A stretch of 64,000 nt of DNA, from contig JBGCGD010000005.1 of NCBI GenBank assembly GCA_045110515.1, positions 1-64,000 on the forward strand, in the 5' to 3' direction. Numbering within the stretch: position 1 is the first letter of the stretch; every line of letters begins with the position of its first letter. Made by a program: the position numbers and the translations under genes. Of this stretch, positions 26,166-35,878 are shown piece by piece. Under the pieces are notes generated by a model. That model had not been told where the DNA came from. It did no database searches and saw only the letters and a list, made by a program, of their open reading frames with translations. Origin of the DNA: Granulosicoccus sp045110515. Its GTDB lineage: Bacteria; Pseudomonadota; Gammaproteobacteria; Granulosicoccales; Granulosicoccaceae.

Positions 26166-26207
26166 CTCGTCCAAACTGTTCTTTGCAGAACGGTTTAGTG
26201 TACAGAC

Positions 26208-28688
26208 TCATAAGCAAATGTCAGCTTGTATCTGGGAGTCACCGACAATAAAGTCATCGGAAATTTTTAAAGTGGATGGTGAAGAACAAGTTTCCAGACA
26301 CCCAAGCAGGCGTTTTGCGTATTCCTTGATTTGATAGTGCTGTTCGATAAACAACGACCGTTGGAGGCGTCTATCGGCTGAATCAGTTTGCAATGCACGC
26401 ATAATCGCTGAATCTATATCGTCGGCGTTTTTCAGCTCCGCGACTTCCATAAATCCAAGCAACTCATCGTTATATCCGGTAGCCCCTTGATGGACAACCA
26501 CAGGGATGCCTAAGCTCATGGCTTCAAGAGCCACGCTAGGAAAGGGGTCTTCTCTGGAGCTTAAATATAGGCAGTCTGAGGCTGCGTACCATGGTGAGAT
26601 GTTAGGGGTAAAGTCTATTAGATGTAATCTGTTTTTAAGCTTTCGCCCAGCGTGGGTTTTTAACCATCGAGTCATCTCTTTGGAACGTTTACCTACCCAG
26701 CAATAGTGTAAACGCGGGTTCTTCTTATGATTGCGAAGCGCACTTTCCACAAACGTATCGAAACCTTTGCGCCGGTCTGCATAACCGACATTGAGAATCA
26801 ATGAATCTGTTGTTTCTAAACCGAGCTGGTCTCGAACGGCCTGACGGTCCGATGCATTCATGACAATGCTCTTGTACAGACCCTGAGGGTACAGCGACGT
26901 TTTATGTTTTGTCGTTGCTTGGAACGATTGAAAACCTGTTTTGACGTGCGTGGAAGGAAACACAATGTGATCTGCCTGATTCGCTATTGCACTAATGTGG
27001 GGGCGCAGGCCAAATTCGTTGATCAGTTCCGGTAGCTCATGAACCAGCGACAAACATTGTATGCCTGCATCCTTTGCTGCCCACATGATATCGCCGGTAA
27101 CACTAGTATTAAAAATGGCGCGATTCGCTCCCGTACCAGAGCACCATGGAGTCAACTGTTCTGGCGCGATGTCTTCCAGCAGAGTTGTCGGGGCGATTTC
27201 GCGATAGTCTTCCAGTAGAGCGCCTCCAGACTTCAGCAGAATGGTGACTCTCATTTGTAGGTCGTTGACAAAATGTGTTGCTAACGCCAACAGAAGCATT
27301 TGCGCACCGTTTGCGTGGGCATCGTGACCCACCAGCAGCAGATCAGCGTTTGCTGAATTGTTGCATGCATTAGCCGAGTCAGTTAGGACTCTATAGGTGG
27401 TATTCAGGTAGGCATGCCCGTAGTGAACATCGGGTTCTAAATAAGCGGCTTCTGCCCACTCATTCCATGCGTTTATGAAGACGAGCGGTTCGGAACCTAC
27501 CGGGTTTTGTCTTGCAAAGTCAATAGCGCCAGAGAGCCATTGACCATAGGCTGCAGGCGTTGAACCCTGAAAGGTGACACCGCTACCTTCACGTCTGGCG
27601 TCATTGTCCCATGAGGGCGAAACAGTTTTGATCAGAGGGTAGTTAGGTGCTGCCTCTGTTAAGGATTTCGCAACGACATCATTATATGCCCGAATCTGTC
27701 CGTTAAAGTTTGGGTCGAAAATCTCATGTTCTTTATTGCGGCGCTTTATATCCTTAGAGACTTTGTGGGGAGGAAACTCCAGCGCCCCATCGCAACCGTA
27801 ACTCACCGGGTCTCTGTCGTTATAACTTTGAACCATAAATATTAATGGTTCAATACCGAGCATCGCGGTCCATTTCTTACGCCATCTAACGAGGGTATTT
27901 TTAGTATCGGGTATGAGTGAGGCACGGTAGAGGACAAACAAGGGCCTGCCGTCAACGGTCATATATCGGGGATGGCCCATGTACCTGGCCGTATCCTTTA
28001 GAAAATAGTCTTCGTCGTCGACATCATAGTCCTGCGCGATGAGAACATCATTCTCTCGTCCATCCCACCGGCGGGTCCAGTTTTCATTCGCCCACATGAT
28101 GCAGAACTCTTGATCAATTTCTGTTTCTGCAAATAAGTCCAGCGGCTTGTCCATGAGCCGTTGTCCGTTAAACCAGTAATAGTAAAAACAAAATGCACTG
28201 ATTCCCGCAGCACGGGCGAGAGCAGACTGGGCCTTTATTGTTTCAACATGGGTTAAGTTGTAGAAGCCTAGATCGCGGGGAATTCGAGGTTGATAGTGTC
28301 CTTGGTAGCGCGGAGTTCCTCGCGATACGTTTCGCCATTCTGTAAACCCGTCTCCCCACCAGGCATCGTTTTGTTCGAATGCATAAAATTGTGGCAAGTA
28401 GAAGGCCACGGTCTTGGCAGAGGTTGATGTGGGGGGCGTTGAGGGTGTGCATCGTTCCTCGAAGCCCGGGCCCGGGTTTGCAAAATATCGGATGCTGTTG
28501 GCGTGGTCCGCCGGGGTTTGCCAGGCGTTTTGCTGTGGAAAAGTGGCAAGTATTTTTTCGTTGTTTGTTGTGGAAGCTTTTGATTCTCTGGCAATTTGTT
28601 TAACCCAGCCGCGTAGCCAATCGCGCTTGGAAGGCACAGATTTTCCAGCAATCGTACTAAGAGCAGTATTTAGCCGTTGAGTGCGCAT
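26208..28688 (-). CDS. WbsX/GH99-like and GT4 two-domain glycosyltransferase
   Basis: An 826-residue protein. Residues about 90-440 are the WbsX-type (GH99-like TIM barrel) domain: AFYLPQFYAFEQNDAWWGDG, FCFYYYWFNGQRLMDKPL, ANENWTRRWDG and INAWNEWAEAAYLEPD. From about 455 to the end a GT-B glycosyltransferase family 4 domain follows, with VGYADRRKGFDTFVES and DPFPSVALEAMSLGIPVVVH (donor-binding Glu). Such proteins occur in O-antigen and rhamnan/capsule loci. It is divergent from a GT2 gene, so the two may build one surface glycan. No signal peptide; cytosolic or membrane-associated. Confidence 0.85.
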   Translation of the reverse strand: MRTQRLNTALSTIAGKSVPSKRDWLRGWVKQIARESKASTTNNEKILATFPQQNAWQTPADHANSIRYFANPGPGFEERCTPSTPPTSTSAKTVAFYLPQFYAFEQNDAWWGDGFTEWRNVSRGTPRYQGHYQPRIPRDLGFYNLTHVETIKAQSALARAAGISAFCFYYYWFNGQRLMDKPLDLFAETEIDQEFCIMWANENWTRRWDGRENDVLIAQDYDVDDEDYFLKDTARYMGHPRYMTVDGRPLFVLYRASLIPDTKNTLVRWRKKWTAMLGIEPLIFMVQSYNDRDPVSYGCDGALEFPPHKVSKDIKRRNKEHEIFDPNFNGQIRAYNDVVAKSLTEAAPNYPLIKTVSPSWDNDARREGSGVTFQGSTPAAYGQWLSGAIDFARQNPVGSEPLVFINAWNEWAEAAYLEPDVHYGHAYLNTTYRVLTDSANACNNSANADLLLVGHDAHANGAQMLLLALATHFVNDLQMRVTILLKSGGALLEDYREIAPTTLLEDIAPEQLTPWCSGTGANRAIFNTSVTGDIMWAAKDAGIQCLSLVHELPELINEFGLRPHISAIANQADHIVFPSTHVKTGFQSFQATTKHKTSLYPQGLYKSIVMNASDRQAVRDQLGLETTDSLILNVGYADRRKGFDTFVESALRNHKKNPRLHYCWVGKRSKEMTRWLKTHAGRKLKNRLHLIDFTPNISPWYAASDCLYLSSREDPFPSVALEAMSLGIPVVVHQGATGYNDELLGFMEVAELKNADDIDSAIMRALQTDSADRRLQRSLFIEQHYQIKEYAKRLLGCLETCSSPSTLKISDDFIVGDSQIQADICL

Positions 28689-28861
28689 AATTACCCGCTA
28701 GAATTCCTTCGTGTTTTTATATAACGTGCGACTCTCGACCGTTGGTCTGATCATGAGGTTCAACACAGGGTTGGGATTGCCTTGATGGGGTTACTTGGTG
28801 CAAGGAGTGGGCCACGTTTTTCGACTCGCTGCGCTGGCCTTCTAATTGCTGAAACCATTAA

Positions 28862-29884
28862 ATGCCAATTACCCACTCATCTTTCTCTCAGTCTTCTGCG
28901 GTGGCTATCGTTGTCTGTACGTACAACGGATCGCAGTATATTGAGTCGCAGACAGAGTCGTTGTTGGCTCAGTCACATGAGGTCTCAATTCATGTTTCTG
29001 ATGATGTGTCCAATGATGAGACCGTCGCGAAAGTTTCCAACAAGCTTAGATCTGGAATCGATACGTTACACGTCAATCCCAATAACATAGGTTTTGTCCG
29101 CAACTTCGAACAGGGGCTGAAACGCGTAGTTGAGGCGCAAGCAGAATACGTTGCATTGTCTGATCAGGACGATATCTGGGATGAGCAGAGAATTGCTACC
29201 GGTATGCAGGCCATGTCGGACCTAGAGAGCCTTCATGGTCATGATGTTCCTTTGTTGGTTCACTCCGATTTAAGGCTTATTAATACAAACGCAGAGCAGT
29301 CGCATCCTTCGTTCTTAGCTTATCGTAAGTACCGCATTACCTCCCGCCGATGCTTGAACATCATTCTTGGTGAGAACGGTGTAATGGGAAATACGGTGTT
29401 GATGAATAGGGCACTGGCAGAACTCTGTTTACCGTTTCCTGAGAGTTTGCATGTGCATGACTACTGGATTGCACTAATGGCCGAGTTGTTCGGCTACCGA
29501 GCGATGGTTGATAAACCTTTGGTGAACTATCGCCTTCACGAAAGTAATGCAAGCAACACGGCAGAGTCTATGAGTCGTGGTTTACTTGCCTGTTTAGGGA
29601 ACATCCATTGGCGAAAGCTTCTGGCTCGGGATTTTAAACTACCGTTTAAAGAAGATTCCCGAATGCAGGTATTGAAAGAAGTGTTAGCCAACCCGGGTTA
29701 CTACCCAGCATTGTCAGATGAGCAAATGCACAGTATTAATCTGTTTGTGAATTATCTCGATTTCAGTCAACCGCGTTTTAAAAGCCTGGGTTATCTGATG
29801 ACCTCTGGTGTGGCCAGATCAAGCTTTCGTTTCAGGATACGGCTTATTTTTGCCGTATTACTCACCACTCGTTATGCCAGATAG
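28862..29884 (+). CDS. GT2-family glycosyltransferase (rhamnosyltransferase-like)
   Basis: A 340-residue GT-A enzyme: VAIVVCTYNGSQYIESQTES, SDDVSNDET (first Asp pair) and LSDQDDIWDEQR, the DQDD(I/V)W motif found in rhamnosyl- and fucosyltransferases of surface polysaccharide synthesis. A VHDYWIALMAELFG segment is the usual acceptor-side motif. It is divergent from the GH99-GT4 gene across 173 bp. The sugar is not defined. Confidence 0.85.
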   Translation: MPITHSSFSQSSAVAIVVCTYNGSQYIESQTESLLAQSHEVSIHVSDDVSNDETVAKVSNKLRSGIDTLHVNPNNIGFVRNFEQGLKRVVEAQAEYVALSDQDDIWDEQRIATGMQAMSDLESLHGHDVPLLVHSDLRLINTNAEQSHPSFLAYRKYRITSRRCLNIILGENGVMGNTVLMNRALAELCLPFPESLHVHDYWIALMAELFGYRAMVDKPLVNYRLHESNASNTAESMSRGLLACLGNIHWRKLLARDFKLPFKEDSRMQVLKEVLANPGYYPALSDEQMHSINLFVNYLDFSQPRFKSLGYLMTSGVARSSFRFRIRLIFAVLLTTRYAR

Positions 29885-30089
29885 CCCTGGAACAGTTCCT
29901 CTGTTGGCGATGAACTCCCCGGTTTCAGAGATACCGTGTTATGTGATTTAGTCCTCGCAGATGGCTCTAAAGATCAACGCGCTACTGTTTGCGAAACTAG
30001 AACCGGTCGACTCCCCAATTTAGAAATTCTGCCGATAACCGTAGGATACAAAGGCGTTTTCTTTCTAATTTACTGTGGAGTAGCAGTTA

Positions 30090-31652
30090 ATGATCCTGCT
30101 GGTGTCGAGGTTTAAATCTCTAGTTGCATGGGTTGTACTTGTTCAAATGGCGCTCATATCGAACGTATTCGCCGATACCCGGATTACCGATGATTACATA
30201 GCACTGGTTGTCGAAGCTGAGAACGATGAGTCACGTGGTGAGCGATGGGTGCTGACGAATTCTGAAACCGGTACTCAAGAGAACGATCCGGATGGCAATC
30301 ATTCTGACGGTGCCGCCGGTGGCGCATACATCGAACTGCTTCCGGATATGCGTGTTACGCACGATGATGAATTCGGCCCGCCAACAGCGTATTGGGATAC
30401 TCCAGGAACAGGACCCCAAGCTGTCTATCCAATGACGTTTCCTGAGGCCGGGCGCTACTACGTTCACATAAGAGCGTATTCCACTGGTACCGAAGACAAT
30501 GGTATTCACGTTGGACTCAACGACAGCTGGCCCCAAAGCGGCGCACGCATGCAATTTTGTACGGCTGGCCAAGGTTGGCAGTGGTCAGGTCGCCAGCGTG
30601 ATGCAGGGGGTGTTGGTCCTTGCGGTGCTAAGAAGACGATCTGGGTGACTGTTGAAGAGCCTGGCGAGCACCGCTTTATGATCAGCGCCAGAGAAGATGG
30701 CTTTGAAGCTGACAAGATTATGTTGATCAAAGATTTAACCGACAACACGCGTATTTGTAGTCCAAGCGGTGCCGACGATATCACCTGTGTTGCCGGCAGC
30801 TTGGAAAATGCAGATGACGTCGTTGATATGGAAGTGACGTCTTCGGTGAGCGCTACTGGAATTGGTATTGATGGTTCGGTGGTAGTGTCAGTTGTCGTTC
30901 GTAACGATGACGGCTACGATGCTGCCACTAATGTTGCCTTAACGCTGGGTGCGAATATTGGCACTGCGTGGAATGCAACCGAAGTCGCAGAGGGTTGTGA
31001 AGTGAGCGGTGCTGATATCGTGTGCGCCATTGGCTACGTTTCTCCATCGGGCCCGGAAGGAGAAAAAGAATTTGAATTCACGCTTGAGCCTTTGCAGGCA
31101 GGTGAGGTAGCTATTCCCATTGCAGTAAGCACAGATAGCGTGGACGGCACGCAAGGTAACGACTCTGCCGACGTAAGTGTCGTTGTCGATGACCCTGATA
31201 CGTTGGCGCAGTTGTCACTATCGTTGAACGATCAAGCACTAACGTGGGAAGCGGAGATGGAAACAACAGTCGCAGCCACGATAGCCAACGCAGGGCCTGC
31301 AGATGCTCAAGGCGTTGTCTTAAGTGTCAGTATTCCTGCTGGGCTCGCTGTCACCACGAAGCCGGACACCTGTACGGGTGTTAATGAGCTTGAGTGTAGT
31401 CTTCCACTCGTGATGTTGGACGGTAACGAAAATTTGAGCCTAGGGATCACCCCATCAGCGGCTGGCATGTATTCGATCAGTGTTTCAGCGGACGCTTCAA
31501 ACTTAAGTGGTGAGGCTGTCAACAGCACGATCATTATTGAAGCGCAGGAGGCCGGGACTGCGGCTGCGAACGGCGGAGCTGCTAGCGGATGGTCATTAGT
31601 GCTGCTGATGTCGCTCTTGGGATTTCGCCGTAAGATGCGATTAGCGGCGTAA
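30090..31652 (+). CDS. Secreted protein with carbohydrate-binding-like domain, DUF11/CARDB repeats and GlyGly-CTERM-like tail
   Basis: A 520-residue exported protein. It has a signal peptide ending near VFADT and an N-terminal domain (about 35-230) rich in Trp/Tyr/Asp resembling the C-terminal beta-sandwich of GH115-type proteins (VVEAEN..., GRYYVHIRAYSTGTEDNGIH). Two DUF11/CARDB-like beta domains follow (about 245-370 and 375-490). The tail NGGAASGWSLVLLMSLLGF plus RRK is a Gly-rich stretch, a hydrophobic helix and basic residues, the GlyGly-CTERM pattern recognised by rhombosortase. GGAG 9 bp before the ATG supports the start. Probably a type-II-secreted, surface-attached glycan-binding protein. 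Confidence 0.75.
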   Translation: MILLVSRFKSLVAWVVLVQMALISNVFADTRITDDYIALVVEAENDESRGERWVLTNSETGTQENDPDGNHSDGAAGGAYIELLPDMRVTHDDEFGPPTAYWDTPGTGPQAVYPMTFPEAGRYYVHIRAYSTGTEDNGIHVGLNDSWPQSGARMQFCTAGQGWQWSGRQRDAGGVGPCGAKKTIWVTVEEPGEHRFMISAREDGFEADKIMLIKDLTDNTRICSPSGADDITCVAGSLENADDVVDMEVTSSVSATGIGIDGSVVVSVVVRNDDGYDAATNVALTLGANIGTAWNATEVAEGCEVSGADIVCAIGYVSPSGPEGEKEFEFTLEPLQAGEVAIPIAVSTDSVDGTQGNDSADVSVVVDDPDTLAQLSLSLNDQALTWEAEMETTVAATIANAGPADAQGVVLSVSIPAGLAVTTKPDTCTGVNELECSLPLVMLDGNENLSLGITPSAAGMYSISVSADASNLSGEAVNSTIIIEAQEAGTAAANGGAASGWSLVLLMSLLGFRRKMRLAA

Positions 31653-31655
31653 ACA

Positions 31656-32708
31656 TTAAGAGGGTGGTGGTTGGCAATTTAATGGTACTTGCCTGGCAAG
31701 GGTTGAGACCGGAGAGAGATCAACCTGTTGATCGTACATTCGGTGAAACAGTAAGCTCATCCTAGGGCCATCGATATTGATGGCGCGTTGGCGAGTCTTT
31801 ATGGCTTGCCAGTCGCCATCGCTCCATTCCGCAATTTCAAACTCGAAGACATAGTCGTCTTCAATCCCCATGCGCAGGTCTGATGCGATTAGCTGATTAT
31901 CTTGGACGCTTAGTGCGAATGCGGCTTCTGTAAACCAGTTCAGTCGTTCAATAGGCCAATGGCTGAGCCAGGTTTTGCATTCTCGTTTGCCATTACTATA
32001 GCTATCGAGAACTAAAGAAGTATCCTCATCGAGCAGTGAGGTAAACCCTTCCTTATATTGAGAGTCAGTCACAATGACCACACGCCACAACAATGAAAAC
32101 GGAAACGGCGCCAACACAACGCGCTCGGGTTTTAAACCCTCAGCGCTTACCAACGAATCAACGCGCTGCCGAGCGGTATTTTGTGCAACGAGTGTCCAAA
32201 GCAGGTAGGCGGTGCTTAAGGCTAATCCTCCAATGACATACGGCTTTGCTCGAATGTAGTCTCGCCGATAGGCCATAGCAACACCCACAATAAGTGGCAG
32301 GGTGTACAACGGATCTATAATAAAAACCGACCCCCATGCTATGGGAGGCACCGTCAATGGCCACAGTAGCTGGGTGCCGTATATGGTAAATCCATCTAGT
32401 AGTGGGTGAGTAATGAGCACAAGCCAACAACCGAGCCACCAGTTAAACAACGGCACTTGTTTAGATCGCATGACTTGATGGAAAAGCCAAGAAATTGGGA
32501 AGCTGACAAGCGTTAGCACAAACAGTGAATGACTAAACCCACGGTGATAGGTGAAATTCTCGATAGCACCGTCGTAGGGGATAAGCACATCAAGATCGGG
32601 AAGCGTGCCTAATGCAGCTCCAACGAGCAAAGCTGCGCGACCCAAACGTGACCCTAGCGTCAAATGGGCGACCGATGCCCCCAGTACCACCTGAGAAACA
32701 GAATCCAT
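31656..32708 (-). CDS. YdjM-type membrane-bound metal-dependent hydrolase (DUF457)
   Basis: A 350-residue membrane protein. The N-terminal half is the DUF457/YdjM domain: DSVSQVVLGASVAHLTLG, GTLPDLDVLIP, HRGFSHSLFVL and THPLLDGFTIYGTQLLWP, whose conserved Asp and His suggest a metal site. Four to five membrane helices lie in the first 200 residues and a soluble domain follows. Activity is unproven for the family. It ends 3 bp from the convergent secreted-protein gene and lies 17 bp after the RND pump gene. Confidence 0.85.
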   Translation of the reverse strand: MDSVSQVVLGASVAHLTLGSRLGRAALLVGAALGTLPDLDVLIPYDGAIENFTYHRGFSHSLFVLTLVSFPISWLFHQVMRSKQVPLFNWWLGCWLVLITHPLLDGFTIYGTQLLWPLTVPPIAWGSVFIIDPLYTLPLIVGVAMAYRRDYIRAKPYVIGGLALSTAYLLWTLVAQNTARQRVDSLVSAEGLKPERVVLAPFPFSLLWRVVIVTDSQYKEGFTSLLDEDTSLVLDSYSNGKRECKTWLSHWPIERLNWFTEAAFALSVQDNQLIASDLRMGIEDDYVFEFEIAEWSDGDWQAIKTRQRAINIDGPRMSLLFHRMYDQQVDLSPVSTLARQVPLNCQPPPS

Positions 32709-32725
32709 AGTGCGGGGGTGTCTCC

Positions 32726-35700
32726 TTACTGAGTAGTGGCTTGTTGTAATTCGTCGTTTAGTCGTTTGTCGCTGACGGCTTTAGGTGCGGAAAACCCAGC
32801 GAGTAAACGATACGCTACTGGGGTAAGAAACAACGTAAAGAACGTTGCGATGCCCAACCCACCGACGATAACCCAACCGAGTGCGATTCGCGCTTCCGCC
32901 CCGGCACCTGATGCGAGCACTAGTGGTACCCCGCCCAGAACCGTGGAGAACATGGTCATCGTTACCGGTCGTACCCGCCGGGTAGCGGCTTCCAGAGCTG
33001 CCTCTTTTACGCTCATTCCCTCGTCGCGAAGCTGATTGGCAAACTCAACGATTAGTATGCCGTTCTTTGCCATGATGCCCACCAGCAACACCAATCCTAT
33101 TTGGCTGTAGATGTTTAGGCTTGTACCTGAAAAATACAGTGCGAATACAGCGCTTGCCAATCCGAAGGGGACCGTAAACATAATAATCAGGCTGCTTAAG
33201 AAGCTCTCAAATTGTGCTGCTAATACTAAAAACACAATGATGACGGCAAAGCCAAACGTCAGTGCAAGCCCGCTGGAAGTTTCATTTAAGGTTGCCGCCT
33301 CAGCTAACGGAATTAAACGCATATCGGCATTGAGCAATGGAGCCGCTAGCCGTTCAATTTCGTTCATACCTTCTCTGAGCGACATTTCATCGGACAGGCT
33401 AGCGGTCACTGTGACTGCGCGAAAACGTTCCTCGCGAGGAAGTGATGGGGCTATGGATGTCTCATTCAAAGTCGCTATAGATGACATTGGGACTATCCTG
33501 CCATCTTGAGTTTTTAAGAACAGGTTGGCGAGGTCGGTAGGGTCGTTGATAGGCTGCGTGGTTGACACCAGTTTTACCGCCACTGCTCGGTCGTCAATGA
33601 ATACATCGCCCAGCGTTCTTCCATCGAGAACTGATTGCATCGCTGCGGCTAGTCCATCGATTTCGATACCAAGGTCGGCAGCCCGTTCGCGGTTAATGTT
33701 GATACTGAGCTGGGCCTGACTAGTCTCGTAACTAAGGTTTACCCGGCCGAAGCGGGAATCCTGCTCCAAGGCCTCAACGAGTTGATCGCCGCGTTTAGCC
33801 AACTCCTCATAGCTGTTACCGGCAATGGCCACGCGCAGACCGTTGCCTGCACCGCGAATGCCCAAGCTATTGGGTTGAATAGCAAACGCACGGACTCCCG
33901 GTATGCTGGAAAGTCCACGATTCAATTCGCGGACAATTTCACCTTGGCTTCTTTCTCGTTCATCCCAGGGCTTTAATGTGAGTACCATGAATCCGCCATT
34001 GGTACTTCCACCGCGACCAGAGATTGAGAAAACATTTTTTGCTTCACCGTTGTCCATGAACGGTTGAACCAGCTCTTCGATTTTTTGTAATTGCGAGGTG
34101 GTGTAGTCCAAACTGACACCCTGAGGTGCAGAGACTCTCAGCAGAGCTACTGAGCGGTCTTCTCTAGGTAGGAGTTCTTCTGGAACCGCAGATAGTGTTT
34201 TCCAGGCTAATGCTCCGGTGGCAAGCGCAATCATAACAATCAGTATTGGAACGTTTAAACAAACACGCAGCAACCGTTTGTAAAGCGATGCAAATCGATG
34301 CCCAAACCGTCTGACAACGCCGGCTATGCCTTTGGCTTCATGGGCTGCTACGACACTGGATGAATTTGACAGGATCTTTGAGGCAAGCATGGGGCAGAGC
34401 GACAAGGCCACTATGGATGAGATAGTGACTGCGATGGCTAATACGAATCCAAACTCTCTGAATAAGCCGCCAGCTTTGCCAGGTAGAAAAGACAGCGGGA
34501 TAAAGACAGCAGCTAAAACCGCAGTTGTCGTAATGACCGCGAAAAAAACTTGACGAGTACCAATAACGGCAGCCGCCCTAGAACCCATTCCCGCATTGCG
34601 TCGGTTGACAATGTTCTCCAAAACTACAATGGCATCATCAACGACCATGCCGGTGGCTAGTAGCAATGCCAATAGGGTCAGTATGTTGATGGAAAAACCC
34701 GCCAGCCAAACTCCTGCAACCGTGCCAATTAAAGCAACTGGCATAGTGATGGCCGGTATCAGTGTGGCTCGCCAGTTCAACAGGAAGATAAAGATAATGG
34801 AAATAACGATGGTGATAGCCAAGCCCAGCGAAAAAAGGACTTCCTTTATTGATCCATTTATAAAGACAGCATCATCACTGGTAACTTGAATATCCATTCC
34901 AGGCGGCAGAGTAGGTCGCAATTCATCGGCGGCTTTGTGTACGGCTTTGGAAATGTCGAGCGTGTTGGAGCCTGCTTGTTTCAAAATGCCAAGACCAATC
35001 CCCGTGCGACCGTTGGCTCTTAGCGCTGTGGCGCCCGTATCAGCGCCCAAGGTGACCGATGCAACGTCACCGATGCGTGTTCGCTCATTGATGAATAGTT
35101 CTTTAAACTCACTGGCAGATGCCACAGTGGCACTGGCTCTGACAGATAAATTTTGAGTATCGCTCGATAGTGAACCTGCGGGAGTATCAAAAGCTGCATT
35201 GGAAAGCGCGCGGGTTAAATCTGCAACACTTAAGCCTCGGCTGGCAAGCTTTGTCTGATCGACATCGATGCGAAACACTTGCTCTCTATCACCGTATACC
35301 TGCACATCTGCAACACCGTTAATAGCGGTGAAATTATCAAGCACCTGATTTTCAACGATGAGCGTCATTTCCTCTGCGCTTAGGGTTGCAGATGTAATTG
35401 CCAACCTTAGTACTGGCTGCGCATCGCTATCGGCCTTTACGATGCGCGGATCATCAACATCATCGGGCAGGTCTCTTGATACTCTAGCGATAGCATCTCG
35501 CATGTCTGAGGCTGCGAAATCTAAATTGACGGATTCACGAAAATCTACGGTGACGCGGCTTCGTCCAAAAGACGATGAGGAAGAAATAGATTTTACGCCC
35601 GGGACGCGTCCGGCAGCCGATTCAATGATGGCTGTGACTTCCCTGTCAATGGTTTCAGGTGATGCACCACTGTAGGTTGTTGTGACGGTGATAATCGGGC

Positions 35701-35878
35701 TGTCTACGGCAGGCAGTTCACGTATCTCTATACCCGTTATAGCTGCAATGCCTGCAACAATAATGAGTAAGCTCAGTACCAATGCCAGAACAGGGCGGCG
35801 CACGAATATGGCGGTGATTCCTTCACCTGCAGATTGTGCGATTCTGTCGTTCAGTGGGTTCTCCTGAGAACCACTCAT
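32726..35878 (-). CDS. RND-family efflux pump inner-membrane transporter
   Basis: A 1050-residue HAE-1-type RND permease with a duplicated 6+6 helix layout and two large periplasmic loops. TM1 starts at FVRRPVLALVLSLLIIVAGI; TM4 has the proton-relay pair in GMVVDDAIVVLENI; the second half repeats this with LVGIMAKNGILIVEFANQLR. It exports drugs or amphiphiles with the adaptor encoded just upstream (ATGA overlap). No outer-membrane channel gene is present, so it probably uses a TolC-type partner encoded elsewhere. Substrate not predictable. Confidence 0.92.
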   Translation of the reverse strand: MSGSQENPLNDRIAQSAGEGITAIFVRRPVLALVLSLLIIVAGIAAITGIEIRELPAVDSPIITVTTTYSGASPETIDREVTAIIESAAGRVPGVKSISSSSSFGRSRVTVDFRESVNLDFAASDMRDAIARVSRDLPDDVDDPRIVKADSDAQPVLRLAITSATLSAEEMTLIVENQVLDNFTAINGVADVQVYGDREQVFRIDVDQTKLASRGLSVADLTRALSNAAFDTPAGSLSSDTQNLSVRASATVASASEFKELFINERTRIGDVASVTLGADTGATALRANGRTGIGLGILKQAGSNTLDISKAVHKAADELRPTLPPGMDIQVTSDDAVFINGSIKEVLFSLGLAITIVISIIFIFLLNWRATLIPAITMPVALIGTVAGVWLAGFSINILTLLALLLATGMVVDDAIVVLENIVNRRNAGMGSRAAAVIGTRQVFFAVITTTAVLAAVFIPLSFLPGKAGGLFREFGFVLAIAVTISSIVALSLCPMLASKILSNSSSVVAAHEAKGIAGVVRRFGHRFASLYKRLLRVCLNVPILIVMIALATGALAWKTLSAVPEELLPREDRSVALLRVSAPQGVSLDYTTSQLQKIEELVQPFMDNGEAKNVFSISGRGGSTNGGFMVLTLKPWDERERSQGEIVRELNRGLSSIPGVRAFAIQPNSLGIRGAGNGLRVAIAGNSYEELAKRGDQLVEALEQDSRFGRVNLSYETSQAQLSININRERAADLGIEIDGLAAAMQSVLDGRTLGDVFIDDRAVAVKLVSTTQPINDPTDLANLFLKTQDGRIVPMSSIATLNETSIAPSLPREERFRAVTVTASLSDEMSLREGMNEIERLAAPLLNADMRLIPLAEAATLNETSSGLALTFGFAVIIVFLVLAAQFESFLSSLIIMFTVPFGLASAVFALYFSGTSLNIYSQIGLVLLVGIMAKNGILIVEFANQLRDEGMSVKEAALEAATRRVRPVTMTMFSTVLGGVPLVLASGAGAEARIALGWVIVGGLGIATFFTLFLTPVAYRLLAGFSAPKAVSDKRLNDELQQATTQ

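Noticed and set aside
29885..30089. Possible riboswitch leader before the secreted protein
   Set aside because: I compared it by eye with cyclic-di-GMP class I features and found no match.
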